Position numbers and translations under genes: made by a program. Below, in pieces: positions 1 through 10,957 of a stretch of 64,000 bases of DNA. The number at the start of each line of letters is the position of its first letter. Positions within the stretch are counted from its first letter, which is position 1. The notes below the pieces were generated by a model. That model was not told where the DNA came from. It worked only from the letters and a program-made list of their open reading frames with translations, and did no database searches. Where the stretch lies: the NCBI RefSeq assembly GCF_024105635.1, contig NZ_WYDQ01000001.1:2170001-2234000 (forward strand). Direction: 5' to 3'. This DNA is from Oceanicola sp. 502str15 (GTDB taxonomy: Bacteria; Pseudomonadota; Alphaproteobacteria; Rhodobacterales; Rhodobacteraceae).

Positions 1-435
1 CATCGCCGAAAGCAGGTTGTGGGCGCTGGTGATGGCGTGGAAATCGCCGGTGAAATGAAGGTTCATCTCCTCCATCGGCACCACCTGCGCATAGCCACCG
101 CCCGCGGCCCCGCCCTTCATGCCGAAGCAGGGGCCAAGCGAGGCCTCGCGGATGCAGATGGCCGCCTTCTTGCCGATGGCATTCAGCCCGTCGCCGAGGC
201 CCACGGTGGTGGTGGTCTTGCCCTCCCCTGCCGGGGTCGGGTTGATCGCGGTGACGAGAATGAGCTTGCCGTTCGGCCTGTCTTTCAGCCCCGAAATGAA
301 CCCCTGGCTCACCTTGGCCTTGTCATGGCCATAAGGCACAAGGTCGGCCTCCGGAATGCCCAGCTTTGCGCCAATCTCTCCAATCGGGCGCTTCTTCGCA
401 TCCCGGGCTATCTCGATGTCGGATTTCACGCTCAT
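1..435 (-). CDS. fhs: formate--tetrahydrofolate ligase, N-terminal part (runs off left edge)
   Basis: This is the first 145 codons of formyl-tetrahydrofolate synthetase, which makes 10-formyl-THF from formate, THF and ATP in cytoplasmic one-carbon metabolism. The visible part has the family N-terminus, with a P-loop-like [16 protein letters not shown] stretch near residues 67-82 followed by a segment containing [19 protein letters not shown]. The start is an ATG at 435 behind a strong GGAGG Shine-Dalgarno. The remaining roughly 410 residues lie outside the window. About 190 bp without a recognisable gene separates it from the MOSC gene upstream. Confidence 0.95.
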   Translation of the reverse strand, partial: MSVKSDIEIARDAKKRPIGEIGAKLGIPEADLVPYGHDKAKVSQGFISGLKDRPNGKLILVTAINPTPAGEGKTTTTVGLGDGLNAIGKKAAICIREASLGPCFGMKGGAAGGGYAQVVPMEEMNLHFTGDFHAITSAHNLLSAM

Positions 436-624
436 GGGGCCTCCCTCCTCAGGTCGCGGTGCTACAAAAGTGGTAGCGGGCGAACCAGCCCGTATGCGGG
501 CCTGTTGCGACACATTCGGGCTTGGAAACGCCGGGCAGAGGAAACCGCGGCGGCGGATTGGAAACCCGCGCTTGCGGCATGAGGCACCAAGGCTCCGATC
601 CGGTCAGGCAAAACCTGCGCTGGC

Positions 625-1209
625 TCAGGCGCCTGCCCATGACGGCTGGTCCGGAACAAAGACCGTCAGGCTGTCCCCCAGCGCAATCCGCCCTTCCCGC
701 TCCATCCAGGCGGTAACGCCGCGTTTGCCCATCGCTGCCGCCTTGAAGCCCTTGCCATGGCCGGGATGGGTGTCTTCGATTTCCTTGGCCGGGAAGTTGC
801 AGGGCCCGTTCTCGAGGTCGACGGTGATCGTCGCGCCCGAGGGGGCTTGCAGGCGGGTGCCCGGTGGGATGCGGGAAAAGTCCGGAAGGCCGGAAATCAC
901 CAGAGATGCGCCGATGAGTTCGGGCGCCAGCTCTTCGAGCTTCAATGTATCCGCAACCTCGGCAAGTTCTTCGGCGGACACGATCGACAGTTGCCGCGTA
1001 TTGCGGATCGTCGTGCCGCGCTCGGGGTAGAGCGCCAGAACCCGCGAGCAGGAGGGCCGGGTGGCACCGCCATGATCCTCGCCCGGAAACCCGTCCAGCG
1101 TGGCCTCCACCGCTTCCAGCGGCTCCGAGCGCAGGGTCGCCTCGCGGCTCTCGACCCAGCCCAACCAGGTTACGGTTGCGGTGACATCCAGTTTCTTCAA
1201 CCCGGCCAT
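625..1209 (-). CDS. MOSC domain-containing protein
   Basis: A 194-residue protein resembling stand-alone MOSC (molybdenum cofactor sulfurase C-terminal) proteins, a fold that handles sulfur or molybdopterin ligands. The conserved pattern around GGATRPSCSRVLALY (about residues 47-61), containing the usual cysteine, and the GxRGVTAWxEREGxI-type C-terminal block (about 160-175) support the assignment. No accompanying molybdoenzyme is nearby, so the substrate is unknown. It lies 11 bp downstream of the methyltransferase gene on the same strand and is probably co-transcribed with it. Confidence 0.75.
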   Translation of the reverse strand: MAGLKKLDVTATVTWLGWVESREATLRSEPLEAVEATLDGFPGEDHGGATRPSCSRVLALYPERGTTIRNTRQLSIVSAEELAEVADTLKLEELAPELIGASLVISGLPDFSRIPPGTRLQAPSGATITVDLENGPCNFPAKEIEDTHPGHGKGFKAAAMGKRGVTAWMEREGRIALGDSLTVFVPDQPSWAGA

Positions 1210-1220
1210 TGCGCGCTCCT

Positions 1221-2000
1221 TCAGCTCTCGCGGCGGACCGTAAGGAAGACCCGGCGAAAGGGGAAGAGCACCGAGCCGTCATCTTCGGTCGGATAGTCCG
1301 TTTGCAACTCGGCCTCGTAGGCCTCGAGAAACCGGGCCTCCTCCTCCGCTGTAAGGCCTTCGGTGAATGGCCGCATGAAGGTGGATTGGGTAAAGTGGCG
1401 CACCGGGTGCCCGGTCTCCACCGGAGCGAGCCGCTGGATGTAGTCTGTTTCCCAGACCGATGTTTCGCCGAGCGGGGCCATGAGCCGGGCATAGGTGGTC
1501 GGCGGATCGACGGGCTCTCGCCATGGCGCGGCAAATCTCTCGGGAAACAGCGCTTTGGCCGTGGTGCGGATGAGCGCGTGGGACGGCCCGTTGTGCTGGC
1601 GTGGCATCTGGATTGCCAGGGTGCCACCGGGTGCCAGCAGCGCCAGGAGGCGCGGGAAAAGCGTGGCGTGGTCCGGGAGCCATTGCAGCGCCGCGTTGGA
1701 AAAGATCAGGGCCGGCGGGCGGGTTGGCGCCCAAACCGCCGCGTCGGCCTCGTTGAGACTGTCGTAACAGCCGGTCTCGCGGGCCTCGGCAAGCATTGCG
1801 GGAGAGGAGTCGATCCCTTGCAGGTGACGGTCGGGGAAGCGCGCCTTCAGCACCGGGCCAACCGCGCCGTTGCCGCAACCGAGATCGATGATATCGCCCT
1901 CCGGCAGATCGCGGACCTGCAGCAGAAGGTCGAGTGCCGGTCGCAGGCGGAGGCCTGCAAAGCGGGCGTAGAGAGCGGGGTTCCAGTCAGGGCGGGTCAT
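1221..2000 (-). CDS. tam: trans-aconitate 2-methyltransferase-like SAM methyltransferase
   Basis: A 259-residue class I SAM-dependent methyltransferase. The SAM motif DLGCGNGAVGPVL is near residue 40, followed by GIDSSPAMLAEA and a FSNAALQWLPDH motif typical of the Tam family, which monomethylates trans-aconitate and limits its inhibition of aconitase. The ATG at 2000 was chosen because a GGAGAG ribosome-binding site precedes it; the longer reading frame adds 12 unconvincing residues. Closely related methyltransferases share these motifs, so the substrate is inferred from the family. Confidence 0.8.
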   Translation of the reverse strand: MTRPDWNPALYARFAGLRLRPALDLLLQVRDLPEGDIIDLGCGNGAVGPVLKARFPDRHLQGIDSSPAMLAEARETGCYDSLNEADAAVWAPTRPPALIFSNAALQWLPDHATLFPRLLALLAPGGTLAIQMPRQHNGPSHALIRTTAKALFPERFAAPWREPVDPPTTYARLMAPLGETSVWETDYIQRLAPVETGHPVRHFTQSTFMRPFTEGLTAEEEARFLEAYEAELQTDYPTEDDGSVLFPFRRVFLTVRRES

Positions 2001-2082
2001 GGTGCCTCTCCGTTTTGGCATACAATTGCATACCAAGCTTAGGGCCGGCGCTCAAGACGTGTCGGACAAGGTCCGCAAAAGC

Positions 2083-2110
2083 AAAAAGGCGCCGCAGATT
2101 GTGCGGCGCC
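2083..2110 (-). terminator. Rho-independent terminator downstream of ftsH
   Basis: On the minus strand a perfect 9-bp stem (GGCGCCGCA paired with TGCGGCGCC) around a 5-nt loop is followed directly by TTTTT. It sits 38 bp past the ftsH stop codon and is a textbook intrinsic terminator for the ftsH transcript. Confidence 0.85.
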
Positions 2111-2148
2111 TTCCGATTGCACACCGGCCCTAAAAGCCGGGCCTCGGC

Positions 2149-4074
<1,926 letters not shown>

Positions 4075-4097
4075 CAGGCAGACACCTCCCGGAAAGT

Positions 4098-4120
4098 AAA
4101 AAACCCGCGCGGGCGCGGTT
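4098..4120 (-). promoter_or_regulatory. terminator-like hairpin in the ftsH 5' region
   Basis: On the minus strand CCGCG and CGCGG enclose a CCCG loop and are followed by G and six T residues, the form of an intrinsic terminator. It lies between the tilS stop codon and the ftsH start, ending only 24 nt before the ATG. It could terminate the tilS transcript. Because the likely ftsH promoter lies upstream of it, it would also be transcribed as part of the ftsH leader. Confidence 0.6.
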
Positions 4121-4128
4121 CAGCTCAC

Positions 4129-4157
4129 AACATAGGGGTTTTCTTCCGGGGTTCAAT
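4129..4157 (-). promoter_or_regulatory. candidate sigma-32 (RpoH) promoter for ftsH
   Basis: On the minus strand an ATTGAA element (4157-4152) is separated by 15 nt from CCTATGTTG (4136-4128). This resembles the alphaproteobacterial heat-shock consensus CTTG-N17-CYTATNTNNG with few mismatches. The -35 element overlaps the tilS stop codon. Predicted initiation near 4124 would give a 5' UTR of about 50 nt containing the hairpin at 4098-4120. Confidence 0.5.
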
Positions 4158-5403
4158 CGTGCCGGAGGGAGGAAACAAGGTGTTCTGCCCCGTGACAAAG
4201 CCGCGCGGTCCAGCCCTCGGGCCGCCCTGCCAGCGGCGCAGACAGCAGACGCTCCCCCTGCCACAGCGCAGGCGATGCCATGAGGGAGGCACGGGGCAGC
4301 CCGCTATCCCGCCAGTTTTCGCATTCGGCAAGGCCGACAGCGCCCAGCGCGGCCAAGTGAGTCCCGCTCGGCGGGGTTGGGCCGTGGAATTGCCAGCGCT
4401 TGTCCCAAAGCGCGGCGGGCGGCGTCGCCAGTTGCGACACGGCGGCATATTCCCGCGCCACCCGCCAGACGGTGCCTTCACTGGTGATCCGGCAGCCATG
4501 GAGGGTGGCGGCCTTGCCCTCTTCCATTCCGTCGAGCAGCCCGGTCAGCGATTCATAGCGCGGGCGGTAGACCGCGGACGACACCCAGCACAGGGCATGG
4601 GCAAAGGCGCGCAGCAGCAGCTCTCTGGGGGTGGGAAACTGATGGGGGTTGGGCATCAGCACATCCCCCCTGTCGACCCGAGCCCGCCCCAGATACGCCG
4701 CCGCCCCATCGTTGAGCGCATCGCGGGCCATGGCCATCTGCGCTGCCGTGCGCACCAGCCGATCCGGGGTCAGCCCGAGGTGTGCAAGCTCGTTGGCCAT
4801 GGACCGGGCCTTCACCCGGTCAAATCGCTCATCATCGTTCGAGGGATCATCGACCCAGGCCACATCCTTTTGGCGCAGGTAGTCGCGCAGCGCCTCTCGG
4901 CCGATATCGAGCAGTGGTCGCAGCCAATGCACCCCCTGCCCCATCCGAACCGGTGCCATTGCTGCCAGCCCATCCACCCCCGAGCCACGGGCAAGACGGA
5001 GCAACACGGTCTCGGCCTGGTCTTCGCGCGTGTGGCCAAGGGCGACATGGGAGATCTGGTGGCGCTCGGCCCAGTCAGACAGCAGCGAACGCCGGGCCGA
5101 ACGGGCCGCGTCCTGCAGGTTTCCCTCGCCGGCCCAGCCTTCCCACGGAAGGATTTCATGGGGGATATCAAGCGACTGGCAAAGCGCACCGGCCTGCGCC
5201 GCCTCGGTTGCGGACTCTTCGCGCAAGCGGTGGTCGACGGTGGCAGCAAAGAGCTTGACCCCCGGCAGCGCCTCACGGGTCAGCAGCAGCAGGGCCGTGC
5301 TGTCTCCCCCGCCGGACAGGGCAACGCCAATGCGCTCGGGAAGGGCGCTTCCGAAGAGGCGGGCGTAGGCTTCAGAGGCTTGAGCTGCGCAGCTCAACTG
5401 CAC
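4153..5403 (-). CDS. tilS: tRNA(Ile)-lysidine synthase
   Basis: A 416-residue PP-loop ATPase that converts the CAU-anticodon wobble C of tRNA(Ile2) to lysidine, an essential change of codon specificity. The nucleotide motif SGGGDS lies at residues 30-35 and is followed by the family patterns TVDHRLREES and LGHTREDQAETVLLRLARGSG. The start overlaps the cpoB end by 11 bp, so the two are probably translationally coupled. The C-terminal half is less conserved, as is normal for TilS. Confidence 0.93.
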   Translation of the reverse strand: MQLSCAAQASEAYARLFGSALPERIGVALSGGGDSTALLLLTREALPGVKLFAATVDHRLREESATEAAQAGALCQSLDIPHEILPWEGWAGEGNLQDAARSARRSLLSDWAERHQISHVALGHTREDQAETVLLRLARGSGVDGLAAMAPVRMGQGVHWLRPLLDIGREALRDYLRQKDVAWVDDPSNDDERFDRVKARSMANELAHLGLTPDRLVRTAAQMAMARDALNDGAAAYLGRARVDRGDVLMPNPHQFPTPRELLLRAFAHALCWVSSAVYRPRYESLTGLLDGMEEGKAATLHGCRITSEGTVWRVAREYAAVSQLATPPAALWDKRWQFHGPTPPSGTHLAALGAVGLAECENWRDSGLPRASLMASPALWQGERLLSAPLAGRPEGWTARLCHGAEHLVSSLRHD

Positions 5404-6275
5404 CCGATGGTGCGGCGGGCGGCCCCGGCATCGAAGGCCACGTCGCTGTCGGGAAAGCGCACCTGCACTTCACCCAAAGTCGTGCAGGCCTCGGGGTTCT
5501 GGCCCAGATCGGCCAGAGACGTGCCCAACTTGTAGAGCGCATCCGCAGCCATCGGCCCCTGCGGGTCGGACGAGTAGCTCTCGAGGAAGGCCCGCGCCGC
5601 TTCGGGCACCTTGGAGAGCTCGTAGAGCGCTTCGCCACGCCAGAAATGGGCAGCGCTCGTCAGCGGGCCACCCGGGTAGGATTGGGTAAAGGCCGCAAAG
5701 AGGTCAACGGCGCTTTGAAAGCTACCGGAGTCGAGGGCCGCCTTCGCCCGGTCGAAATCGGCCTGCTCGGCCACGGCCATCGCAGGGCCATTGGAGGGCG
5801 CGGTGGTGCCACCGCCGTTGCCCCCGTTTCCAGTATCAGGGGTGATTACGGCCTGGCCTCCACCACCACCGCTGGTCGCGGGAGCGGTGCCGCCGATGGG
5901 CAGGGTATCGCCAATCTCGCCAAAGTCGCAGCCCGGCTCGATTTCGCAGACCCGGAACTCGAGATCCCCGACGCGGTTGGTGCCATCGGCCACGACCCGG
6001 TCGATCCGGTTCTGCATTTCCTCGGTGCGGGAAGTCAGCGCCTGAAGCTGCGCCTCGATCGCGTTCACCCGGTCAAGGACAGAGCCTGCCACGGCACCGG
6101 TGGATGCGCCCTGCGTGGTGGAAAGCTCGCGCTTGAGTTCCTGCATGGAAACAAAGACCGTGGCCAGCTCCTGTCGGATATCGGCCAGCGTCTGGGCATC
6201 CTGCGCAACCGCGGAGCCACCGGCCAGCGACCCCGAGAAAGCAACAAGCGAAGCAAGGAGCGCACCCCGGATCAT
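5394..6275 (-). CDS. cpoB: Tol-Pal cell division coordinator CpoB (YbgF)
   Basis: A 293-residue periplasmic protein that links Tol-Pal to peptidoglycan synthesis at the division site. A signal peptide ends near residue 24 (GGSAVAQ). A heptad-rich coiled coil follows (about 30-95), then a Gly/Thr/Pro-rich linker, and TPR-like repeats from about 165 to the end (FDRAKAALDSGSF, AAHFWRGEALYEL, ADALYKLGTSLADL). It lies 4 bp downstream of pal in the usual tol-pal order. Confidence 0.92.
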   Translation of the reverse strand: MIRGALLASLVAFSGSLAGGSAVAQDAQTLADIRQELATVFVSMQELKRELSTTQGASTGAVAGSVLDRVNAIEAQLQALTSRTEEMQNRIDRVVADGTNRVGDLEFRVCEIEPGCDFGEIGDTLPIGGTAPATSGGGGGQAVITPDTGNGGNGGGTTAPSNGPAMAVAEQADFDRAKAALDSGSFQSAVDLFAAFTQSYPGGPLTSAAHFWRGEALYELSKVPEAARAFLESYSSDPQGPMAADALYKLGTSLADLGQNPEACTTLGEVQVRFPDSDVAFDAGAARRTIGCS

Positions 6276-6279
6276 CGGA

Positions 6280-6798
6280 TCAGAACCCCGCGCCCGCGGA
6301 AAGAACCGTCACCGAGCGACGGTTCTTGGAATAGCAGACCTCGGTGGAGCAGACCTCGAGCGGGCGCTCCTTGCCGTAGCTCACGGTTTTCAGACGTGCG
6401 CCGGCAACCCCTTGCGAAACAAGGTATTCCTGCACCGCGTTGGCGCGGCGTGCGCCGAGCGCGAGGTTGTACTCGCGGGTGCCCTGCTCGTCGGCGTGGC
6501 CTTCCACGATGGCCGAGTAGGAACTGTTTGTGTTCAGCCACTGGGCCTGCGCCGTCAGGGTCTGCTGCGCCTCGGGCGACAGGGTGGACTGGTCAACCGC
6601 GAAGAGCACCCGGTCGCCCACACGCTGCGAGAAATACTCGGGCGAATTGGGATTGGACGCGCCGCCGGCGGCATAGGTGTCAGCCCCCACGGTGCCGTCG
6701 CCACCGGCGCCACCGGCGCCAAAGCGGCCCGGGTCGGTACAGGCCGAGACGGCCACGGCCAGGGCGATCAGCCCGGATTTCACGAGGATCTTCTTCAT
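6280..6798 (-). CDS. pal: peptidoglycan-associated lipoprotein Pal
   Basis: A 172-residue outer-membrane lipoprotein. The lipobox VSAC places the lipidated cysteine at residue 20. The C-terminal OmpA-like domain contains VEGHADEQGTREYNLALG, which binds the diaminopimelate of peptidoglycan. Pal is pulled to the division site through TolB and the TolQRA motor. It is separated from tolB by 116 bp, which contains a GC-rich palindrome and a TATAGA element and could hold an internal promoter. Confidence 0.96.
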   Translation of the reverse strand: MKKILVKSGLIALAVAVSACTDPGRFGAGGAGGDGTVGADTYAAGGASNPNSPEYFSQRVGDRVLFAVDQSTLSPEAQQTLTAQAQWLNTNSSYSAIVEGHADEQGTREYNLALGARRANAVQEYLVSQGVAGARLKTVSYGKERPLEVCSTEVCYSKNRRSVTVLSAGAGF

Positions 6799-6914
6799 CT
6801 CGACTGCCTCTCTCTCATGGTGCGCCCTGTGGCGGGCGCTTTCCTTGGCGTTCTCTATACCACCCCGCGCGGGGGTTGGGAAACATCTGTGTTACTTCGC
6901 CCGAGCGCGTCGGC

Positions 6915-8249
6915 TCACGGCAGAAGCGGCGACCAGGCCGGGTCGCTGGCGGCACCGGGGGTGGGCACCTTCTTGAGGTTCCGCCCCGAGATATCCACCG
7001 AGTAAAGCGCGCTCTCGCCCCCGGCTCCGCTGCCTGAGCGGGTAAACATGATGACCCGGCCATTGGGGCTCCAGGTGGGGCCTTCATCAAGGAAACTTGC
7101 CGTCAGAAGGCGCTCTTCCGAGCCATCGGTGCGCATCACGCCAATGTGGAAGCGGCCCTGATGTTGCTTGGTGAAGGCAACCAGATCCCCACGGGGCGAC
7201 CAGACCGGCGTGCCATAGCGGCCCTCGCCAAAGCTGATGCGGGTCGGCTCGCCACCCGAGGCGGGCATCTTGTAGAGCTGTTGGTTACCCGAGCGATCGG
7301 ACTCGAACACGATCTGGCTGCCGTCGGGCGAGTAGCTCGGCGCAGTCTCGATCGAGGGCGCATTGGTGAGCTGGCGGGCCGTGCCGCCCGGGATGAGCGT
7401 GTAGATATCGGAATTGCCACCCCGCTCGAGCGAGAACACCACGGTCTGCCCATCAGGGGCGAAACGCGGTGCAAAGGTCATGGTGCCGGGCTGATCGTCG
7501 AGGATGCGGCGCTGCACGGTGCCGACGTCCATCATGTAGATCTTGGGAAAGCCGGTTTCGTAGCTGGTGTAGATCACCCGGTCGCCGGTGGGCGAGAAAC
7601 GCGGGGCCAGAACGATGGAGGCGCTGTCGGTGAGGTACTGAACGTTGGCGCCGTCGTAATCCATCACGGCGAGGCGCTTCTGCCGCGCATTCTTGGGGCC
7701 TTCCTCGTGCACGAAAACCACGCGGCTGTCGAAATAGCCGCCCTCGCCGGTGATGCGGGAATAAACCTGATCGGCCACCTTATGGGCAATCCGGCGCCAG
7801 CTCGTGGTGGTGCCCCCCAATTGCAGCCCGTCGCCCAGCGGCGCTTCTGAGAATACGTCGAACAGGCGGAACTTCACGTTCACCCGCCCGCCCTCGGCCA
7901 CCGAAACGGCGCCGGTGATCAGCGCCTGCGCGTTGATCGCCTTCCAGTCGGCATATTGCACCGGCGCGTCAAAGTTGGTGACGTTGGAGATGAAGGCATC
8001 GCGCGGGATCTGCCGGAACAGCCCGGTGCCCGCGAGATCGGCGGCGACCACCTGGCTCAGCTGTGCCGCATATTCCTGCGCCGCCGCGTTCTCGGCGATA
8101 AACACCGGAATGGCAAAGGGCAGCGGCTCGATCACGCCTTCGGTGATCTCGATCCGCAGCGGTCCGTCTTGCGCCACGGCAGGCATGGCGGCAAGGGCCG
8201 GGCTCAGGGCAAGGACAAGGCCTGCCAGAATCTGTGTCAAAGTCTTCAT
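6915..8249 (-). CDS. tolB: Tol-Pal system beta-propeller protein TolB
   Basis: A 444-residue periplasmic protein. A signal peptide ends near residue 26 (AMPAVAQ). An N-terminal domain (about 30-170) is followed by five or so TolB/WD40-type blades with repeated patterns such as [31 protein letters not shown] and [15 protein letters not shown]. It binds Pal and competes with peptidoglycan and TolA. It is preceded by an unusually long 343-bp gap after tolA. Confidence 0.96.
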   Translation of the reverse strand: MKTLTQILAGLVLALSPALAAMPAVAQDGPLRIEITEGVIEPLPFAIPVFIAENAAAQEYAAQLSQVVAADLAGTGLFRQIPRDAFISNVTNFDAPVQYADWKAINAQALITGAVSVAEGGRVNVKFRLFDVFSEAPLGDGLQLGGTTTSWRRIAHKVADQVYSRITGEGGYFDSRVVFVHEEGPKNARQKRLAVMDYDGANVQYLTDSASIVLAPRFSPTGDRVIYTSYETGFPKIYMMDVGTVQRRILDDQPGTMTFAPRFAPDGQTVVFSLERGGNSDIYTLIPGGTARQLTNAPSIETAPSYSPDGSQIVFESDRSGNQQLYKMPASGGEPTRISFGEGRYGTPVWSPRGDLVAFTKQHQGRFHIGVMRTDGSEERLLTASFLDEGPTWSPNGRVIMFTRSGSGAGGESALYSVDISGRNLKKVPTPGAASDPAWSPLLP

Positions 8250-8592
8250 ACCGCTCTCATTCCCCGCATCTTTACTTCAATGAAGCCCTAATGGCCTCTG
8301 TTATCCAATATCGGCAGCTTCCCGCTGGCTAATTTCCGTCTGTCGCCTCGGTTGGCAGCCTGAATGTCATCTCGATGGTGCGCCAAGGTTGGAAGTGGAA
8401 GATCATACCCCGCCCCCTGACACCGCAGGATCGCTCGGCTCGCTGCGGCTCCCGACTGGCGAATGGCCTCACTCGTCTCGGCGGGGCACGACGCAGAACG
8501 CCTCGCGCCATCCCGCCCGTTTGCTCCGGAGGCAAGGCACAGCCCAGCAAGCGTGGCGAGGGCGGCGGGCGGCACGGTGTCGGGACGCAGCA
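8250..8592. other. 343-bp gap between tolA and tolB, possible gene remnant
   Basis: No gene is recognised here with confidence. On the minus strand an ATGATG at 8594 overlaps the tolA stop codon as ATGA and opens a frame of about 100 codons to 8288, beginning with a signal-peptide-like stretch (PPAALATLAGLCLASGANG). Its downstream half looks unnatural. A neighbouring minus frame ends with MIFHFQPWRTIEMTFRLP before a stop at 8329. This could be a small coupled gene, a frameshifted remnant, or chance. Confidence 0.3.
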
Positions 8593-9774
8593 TCATTTGA
8601 TCCGCATCCTCTCCGGGTTGAAGACCATCTCGATCTCGGCCCACTCGCCGTATTTCTCGGCCGGCAGCGGGAAGCCCCGTGCGCCGCAGCGGATGATCGC
8701 CCGGCGCGCGGCCTCGAAGGCCTGACGCACGGCGTCACCCGATCCGCCCTCGGAATCGATCATGCGGATCGAGCCGTTGTCGGGCGTGCCGTTCTCGTTC
8801 ATCGCCACAAGCACGGTGACTGTCACGCGCAGGGCATCGGTCGACAGGCTGCCCACGTTCCAGCATTGCTGCACCGAAACCCGCAGCGCATCCTTCTCGC
8901 CAGCTGTCATCGGCGGACCGCTGCGCGCGGGCGGCGTGTTGGACGGCTCCGAGGCCGATTGCCCCTGGCTCACCGCGTCGGCCACGGCATCCGCGATGGC
9001 ATCGGAGGTATCCGTCGATGTTTCGGCGCGGGCGGGCTCGGCCTGCGGCTCGCGGCGGGCCGGCCGGCTCTTGGGCCGGGGCGAGCCGGTGGGGGCCAGC
9101 GCCACCACCTCGCCGCCCGAGGGCTCATCGGCCTCGGTGACGATCTCGGTGTTCGCGGCTTCGGGCGCGGCGGTTTCCTGCGCCTCCTGCGCGGGCTCCT
9201 CGGCGGGTGTCGGCTCGGCGGCCTCCGTGACCTCGGTGTCCACCGCCGCATCGGGCTCGGGAGGCTGGGCGGGGGTCGGGGCCACACGCTGCGCGGGGCG
9301 CTCCTTGGGGCGTTTGGAGTTGTCGAGCACGAGGCTGGCGCCGGGGGCCTCATCCGGCGTGGTCGAGGGAGCCTCGGGGGCGGGTGGCGCGGTTTCGGTC
9401 ACCTCCGCTTCGGGCAACGGCTCCAATGCAGACGTATCGGGCGCCTCATCTGGGGCCACTTCGGCTGCACGGGGCGGAGGAGCCTCGGAAGGCTGCGGCT
9501 CGGTCTCGGGCGTGGGGGGCTCCGGGGTCTCCGGCTCGGCAACCTCCGGCGGCTCCGGCGTTTCGGGGGCATCGGGCACTTCGGGGCCGGGGGTGGCGGG
9601 ATCGGTCGCGTTGGACACCAGCGCGGCATAGTCCGCACCCGAGATCATGCTGACATTGGTCACGGTTTCGGGCGGCGTCTCCCAATGGAGGACGCCACCG
9701 ATCAACGCCCAGCCGATCAGGCCAAGATGGCCCGCGCCGGAAATGATGGTGCTTTTGTCGAGTTTCTCGGGCAC
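8593..9774 (-). CDS. tolA: TolA-like cell envelope energy transducer
   Basis: A 393-residue protein with one N-terminal membrane anchor (about 10-28), a very long Pro/Glu/Thr-rich periplasmic linker (about 45-270) in place of the helical Ala/Lys domain of E. coli TolA, and a compact C-terminal domain (about 290-393) with one Cys near the end of each half. It transmits proton-motive energy from TolQR to TolB-Pal. Assignment relies on position between tolR and tolB plus this architecture, since the linker is low-complexity. Its stop overlaps a possible downstream start. Confidence 0.85.
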   Translation of the reverse strand: MPEKLDKSTIISGAGHLGLIGWALIGGVLHWETPPETVTNVSMISGADYAALVSNATDPATPGPEVPDAPETPEPPEVAEPETPEPPTPETEPQPSEAPPPRAAEVAPDEAPDTSALEPLPEAEVTETAPPAPEAPSTTPDEAPGASLVLDNSKRPKERPAQRVAPTPAQPPEPDAAVDTEVTEAAEPTPAEEPAQEAQETAAPEAANTEIVTEADEPSGGEVVALAPTGSPRPKSRPARREPQAEPARAETSTDTSDAIADAVADAVSQGQSASEPSNTPPARSGPPMTAGEKDALRVSVQQCWNVGSLSTDALRVTVTVLVAMNENGTPDNGSIRMIDSEGGSGDAVRQAFEAARRAIIRCGARGFPLPAEKYGEWAEIEMVFNPERMRIK

Positions 9775-9783
9775 GTCCGCCCC

Positions 9784-10260
9784 CTACCCGTCCGACCCGT
9801 CGAGCGTGGGTCCGCCGGTGTCTGTCACCAGGCCGATGTTGCCGAAACCGCCAGCGTTGAGCGCCCCCATGATCCGCATCACGCGCTCGTAGGGAATGGT
9901 GCCGTCGGCGCGCAGGAACACCTTGTCGTCGCCGCGTTCGGCAGCGATCGCACGGAGGCGGGTCACAAGCGCAGCTTCCTCGACCGGCGTGGTCTGAATG
10001 AGGGTTTCACCCTCGGCGGTGAGCGTGATGGTCAGCGGCTCCTCCTGCTCGGACGGCAGCGCCTGCGCCGCCGTTTCGGGCAGCTGGATCGGTACGCCCA
10101 CGGTCAGTAGCGGCGCGGCGACCATGAAGATGATGAGCAGCACCAGCATCACGTCGACGAAGGGCGTGACGTTGATCTCGCTCATCGCGGCCGCGCGACC
10201 GCGCCCGCGTGAGCGCCGCTTGCGGTTACCGCCGCCGGTGTTGATGACGCCCGCGCCCAT
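9784..10260 (-). CDS. tolR: TolR, ExbD-family proton channel subunit
   Basis: A 158-residue protein with a basic cytoplasmic N-terminus, then SEINVTPFVDVMLVLLIIF in which the Asp of the FVDVMLVLLIIFM helix is the proton-carrying residue, and a periplasmic ExbD/TolR domain. The ATG at 10260 gives the usual MGAGV-like start and sits directly after the tolQ stop. The longer reading frame would overlap tolQ by 47 bp. It forms the inner-membrane motor with TolQ. Confidence 0.95.
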   Translation of the reverse strand: MGAGVINTGGGNRKRRSRGRGRAAAMSEINVTPFVDVMLVLLIIFMVAAPLLTVGVPIQLPETAAQALPSEQEEPLTITLTAEGETLIQTTPVEEAALVTRLRAIAAERGDDKVFLRADGTIPYERVMRIMGALNAGGFGNIGLVTDTGGPTLDGSDG

Positions 10261-10261
10261 C

Positions 10262-10957
10262 TCAGCTGTCCAACTGGCGCGAGAGGATGGTGGCGAATTC
10301 GTCGGCAAAGCTCTCGTAGTTGCCGGCGATGCGGTCGCTGTCAGACGACAGCTTGTTGTAGAAGATCACCGCCGGGATGGCCGCCAGCAGGCCGAGGCCC
10401 GTGGCCACAAGCGCCTCGGCGATGCCCGGCGCCACGACCGAAAGGTCGGTGGAGCGCGACACGGCGATTTCCTCGAAAGCGTTCTTGATGCCCCAGACCG
10501 TGCCGAACAGACCGACAAAGGGGGCCGTCGAACCCACGGTGGCCAGAAATGGCAGGCCCTGATTGAGCTTGTCGGTCTCCTTGGCGATGGCCACGTCCAT
10601 CGAGCGGTCGATCCGGGCCTGCGCCCCGGCAATCAGCGCCCCGTCCTCGCGGTGCGAACGCCGCCATTCGATCATGCCGGAGGCAAAGATCTTCTGGCTC
10701 GCGCCCTTTGGCTCGGTGCCGATCTGGTCGAACAGCTCGTCGAGCGGCTCGCCGGACCAGAACGCCCGGTCGAAGCTGCCCGCCTCGGAGCGCCGGGCGC
10801 GGTACATCAGCGCCTTCTCGATAATGATCTTCCACGACCAGAACGACGCGATGATCAGCATGATCATCACCACTTTCACGGTCAGAGTTGCGCGCATGAA
10901 AAGCGCGAGCAGGGAGAAATCTATCTCCTGCGCCATAGCAGCTGTTTCGGAACCCAT
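10262..10957 (-). CDS. tolQ: TolQ, MotA/ExbB-family proton channel subunit
   Basis: A 231-residue inner-membrane protein. It has three membrane helices: about 18-40, then two in the C-terminal half that contain the conserved TVGSTAPFVGLFGTVWGI and APGIAEALVATGLGLLAAIP motifs. With TolR it uses the proton gradient to drive TolA. The ATG at 10957 follows a GAGGCGG ribosome-binding site; the open frame extends 53 codons further upstream, but that sequence is not TolQ-like. The roughly 200 bp upstream probably carries the tol operon promoter. Confidence 0.95.
   Translation of the reverse strand: MGSETAAMAQEIDFSLLALFMRATLTVKVVMIMLIIASFWSWKIIIEKALMYRARRSEAGSFDRAFWSGEPLDELFDQIGTEPKGASQKIFASGMIEWRRSHREDGALIAGAQARIDRSMDVAIAKETDKLNQGLPFLATVGSTAPFVGLFGTVWGIKNAFEEIAVSRSTDLSVVAPGIAEALVATGLGLLAAIPAVIFYNKLSSDSDRIAGNYESFADEFATILSRQLDS

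Noticed and set aside
8389..10110. 573-codon plus-strand frame opposite tolA/tolR
   Set aside because: It arises from the low-complexity Pro/Glu codons of the tolA linker read in reverse, with no start site or domain.
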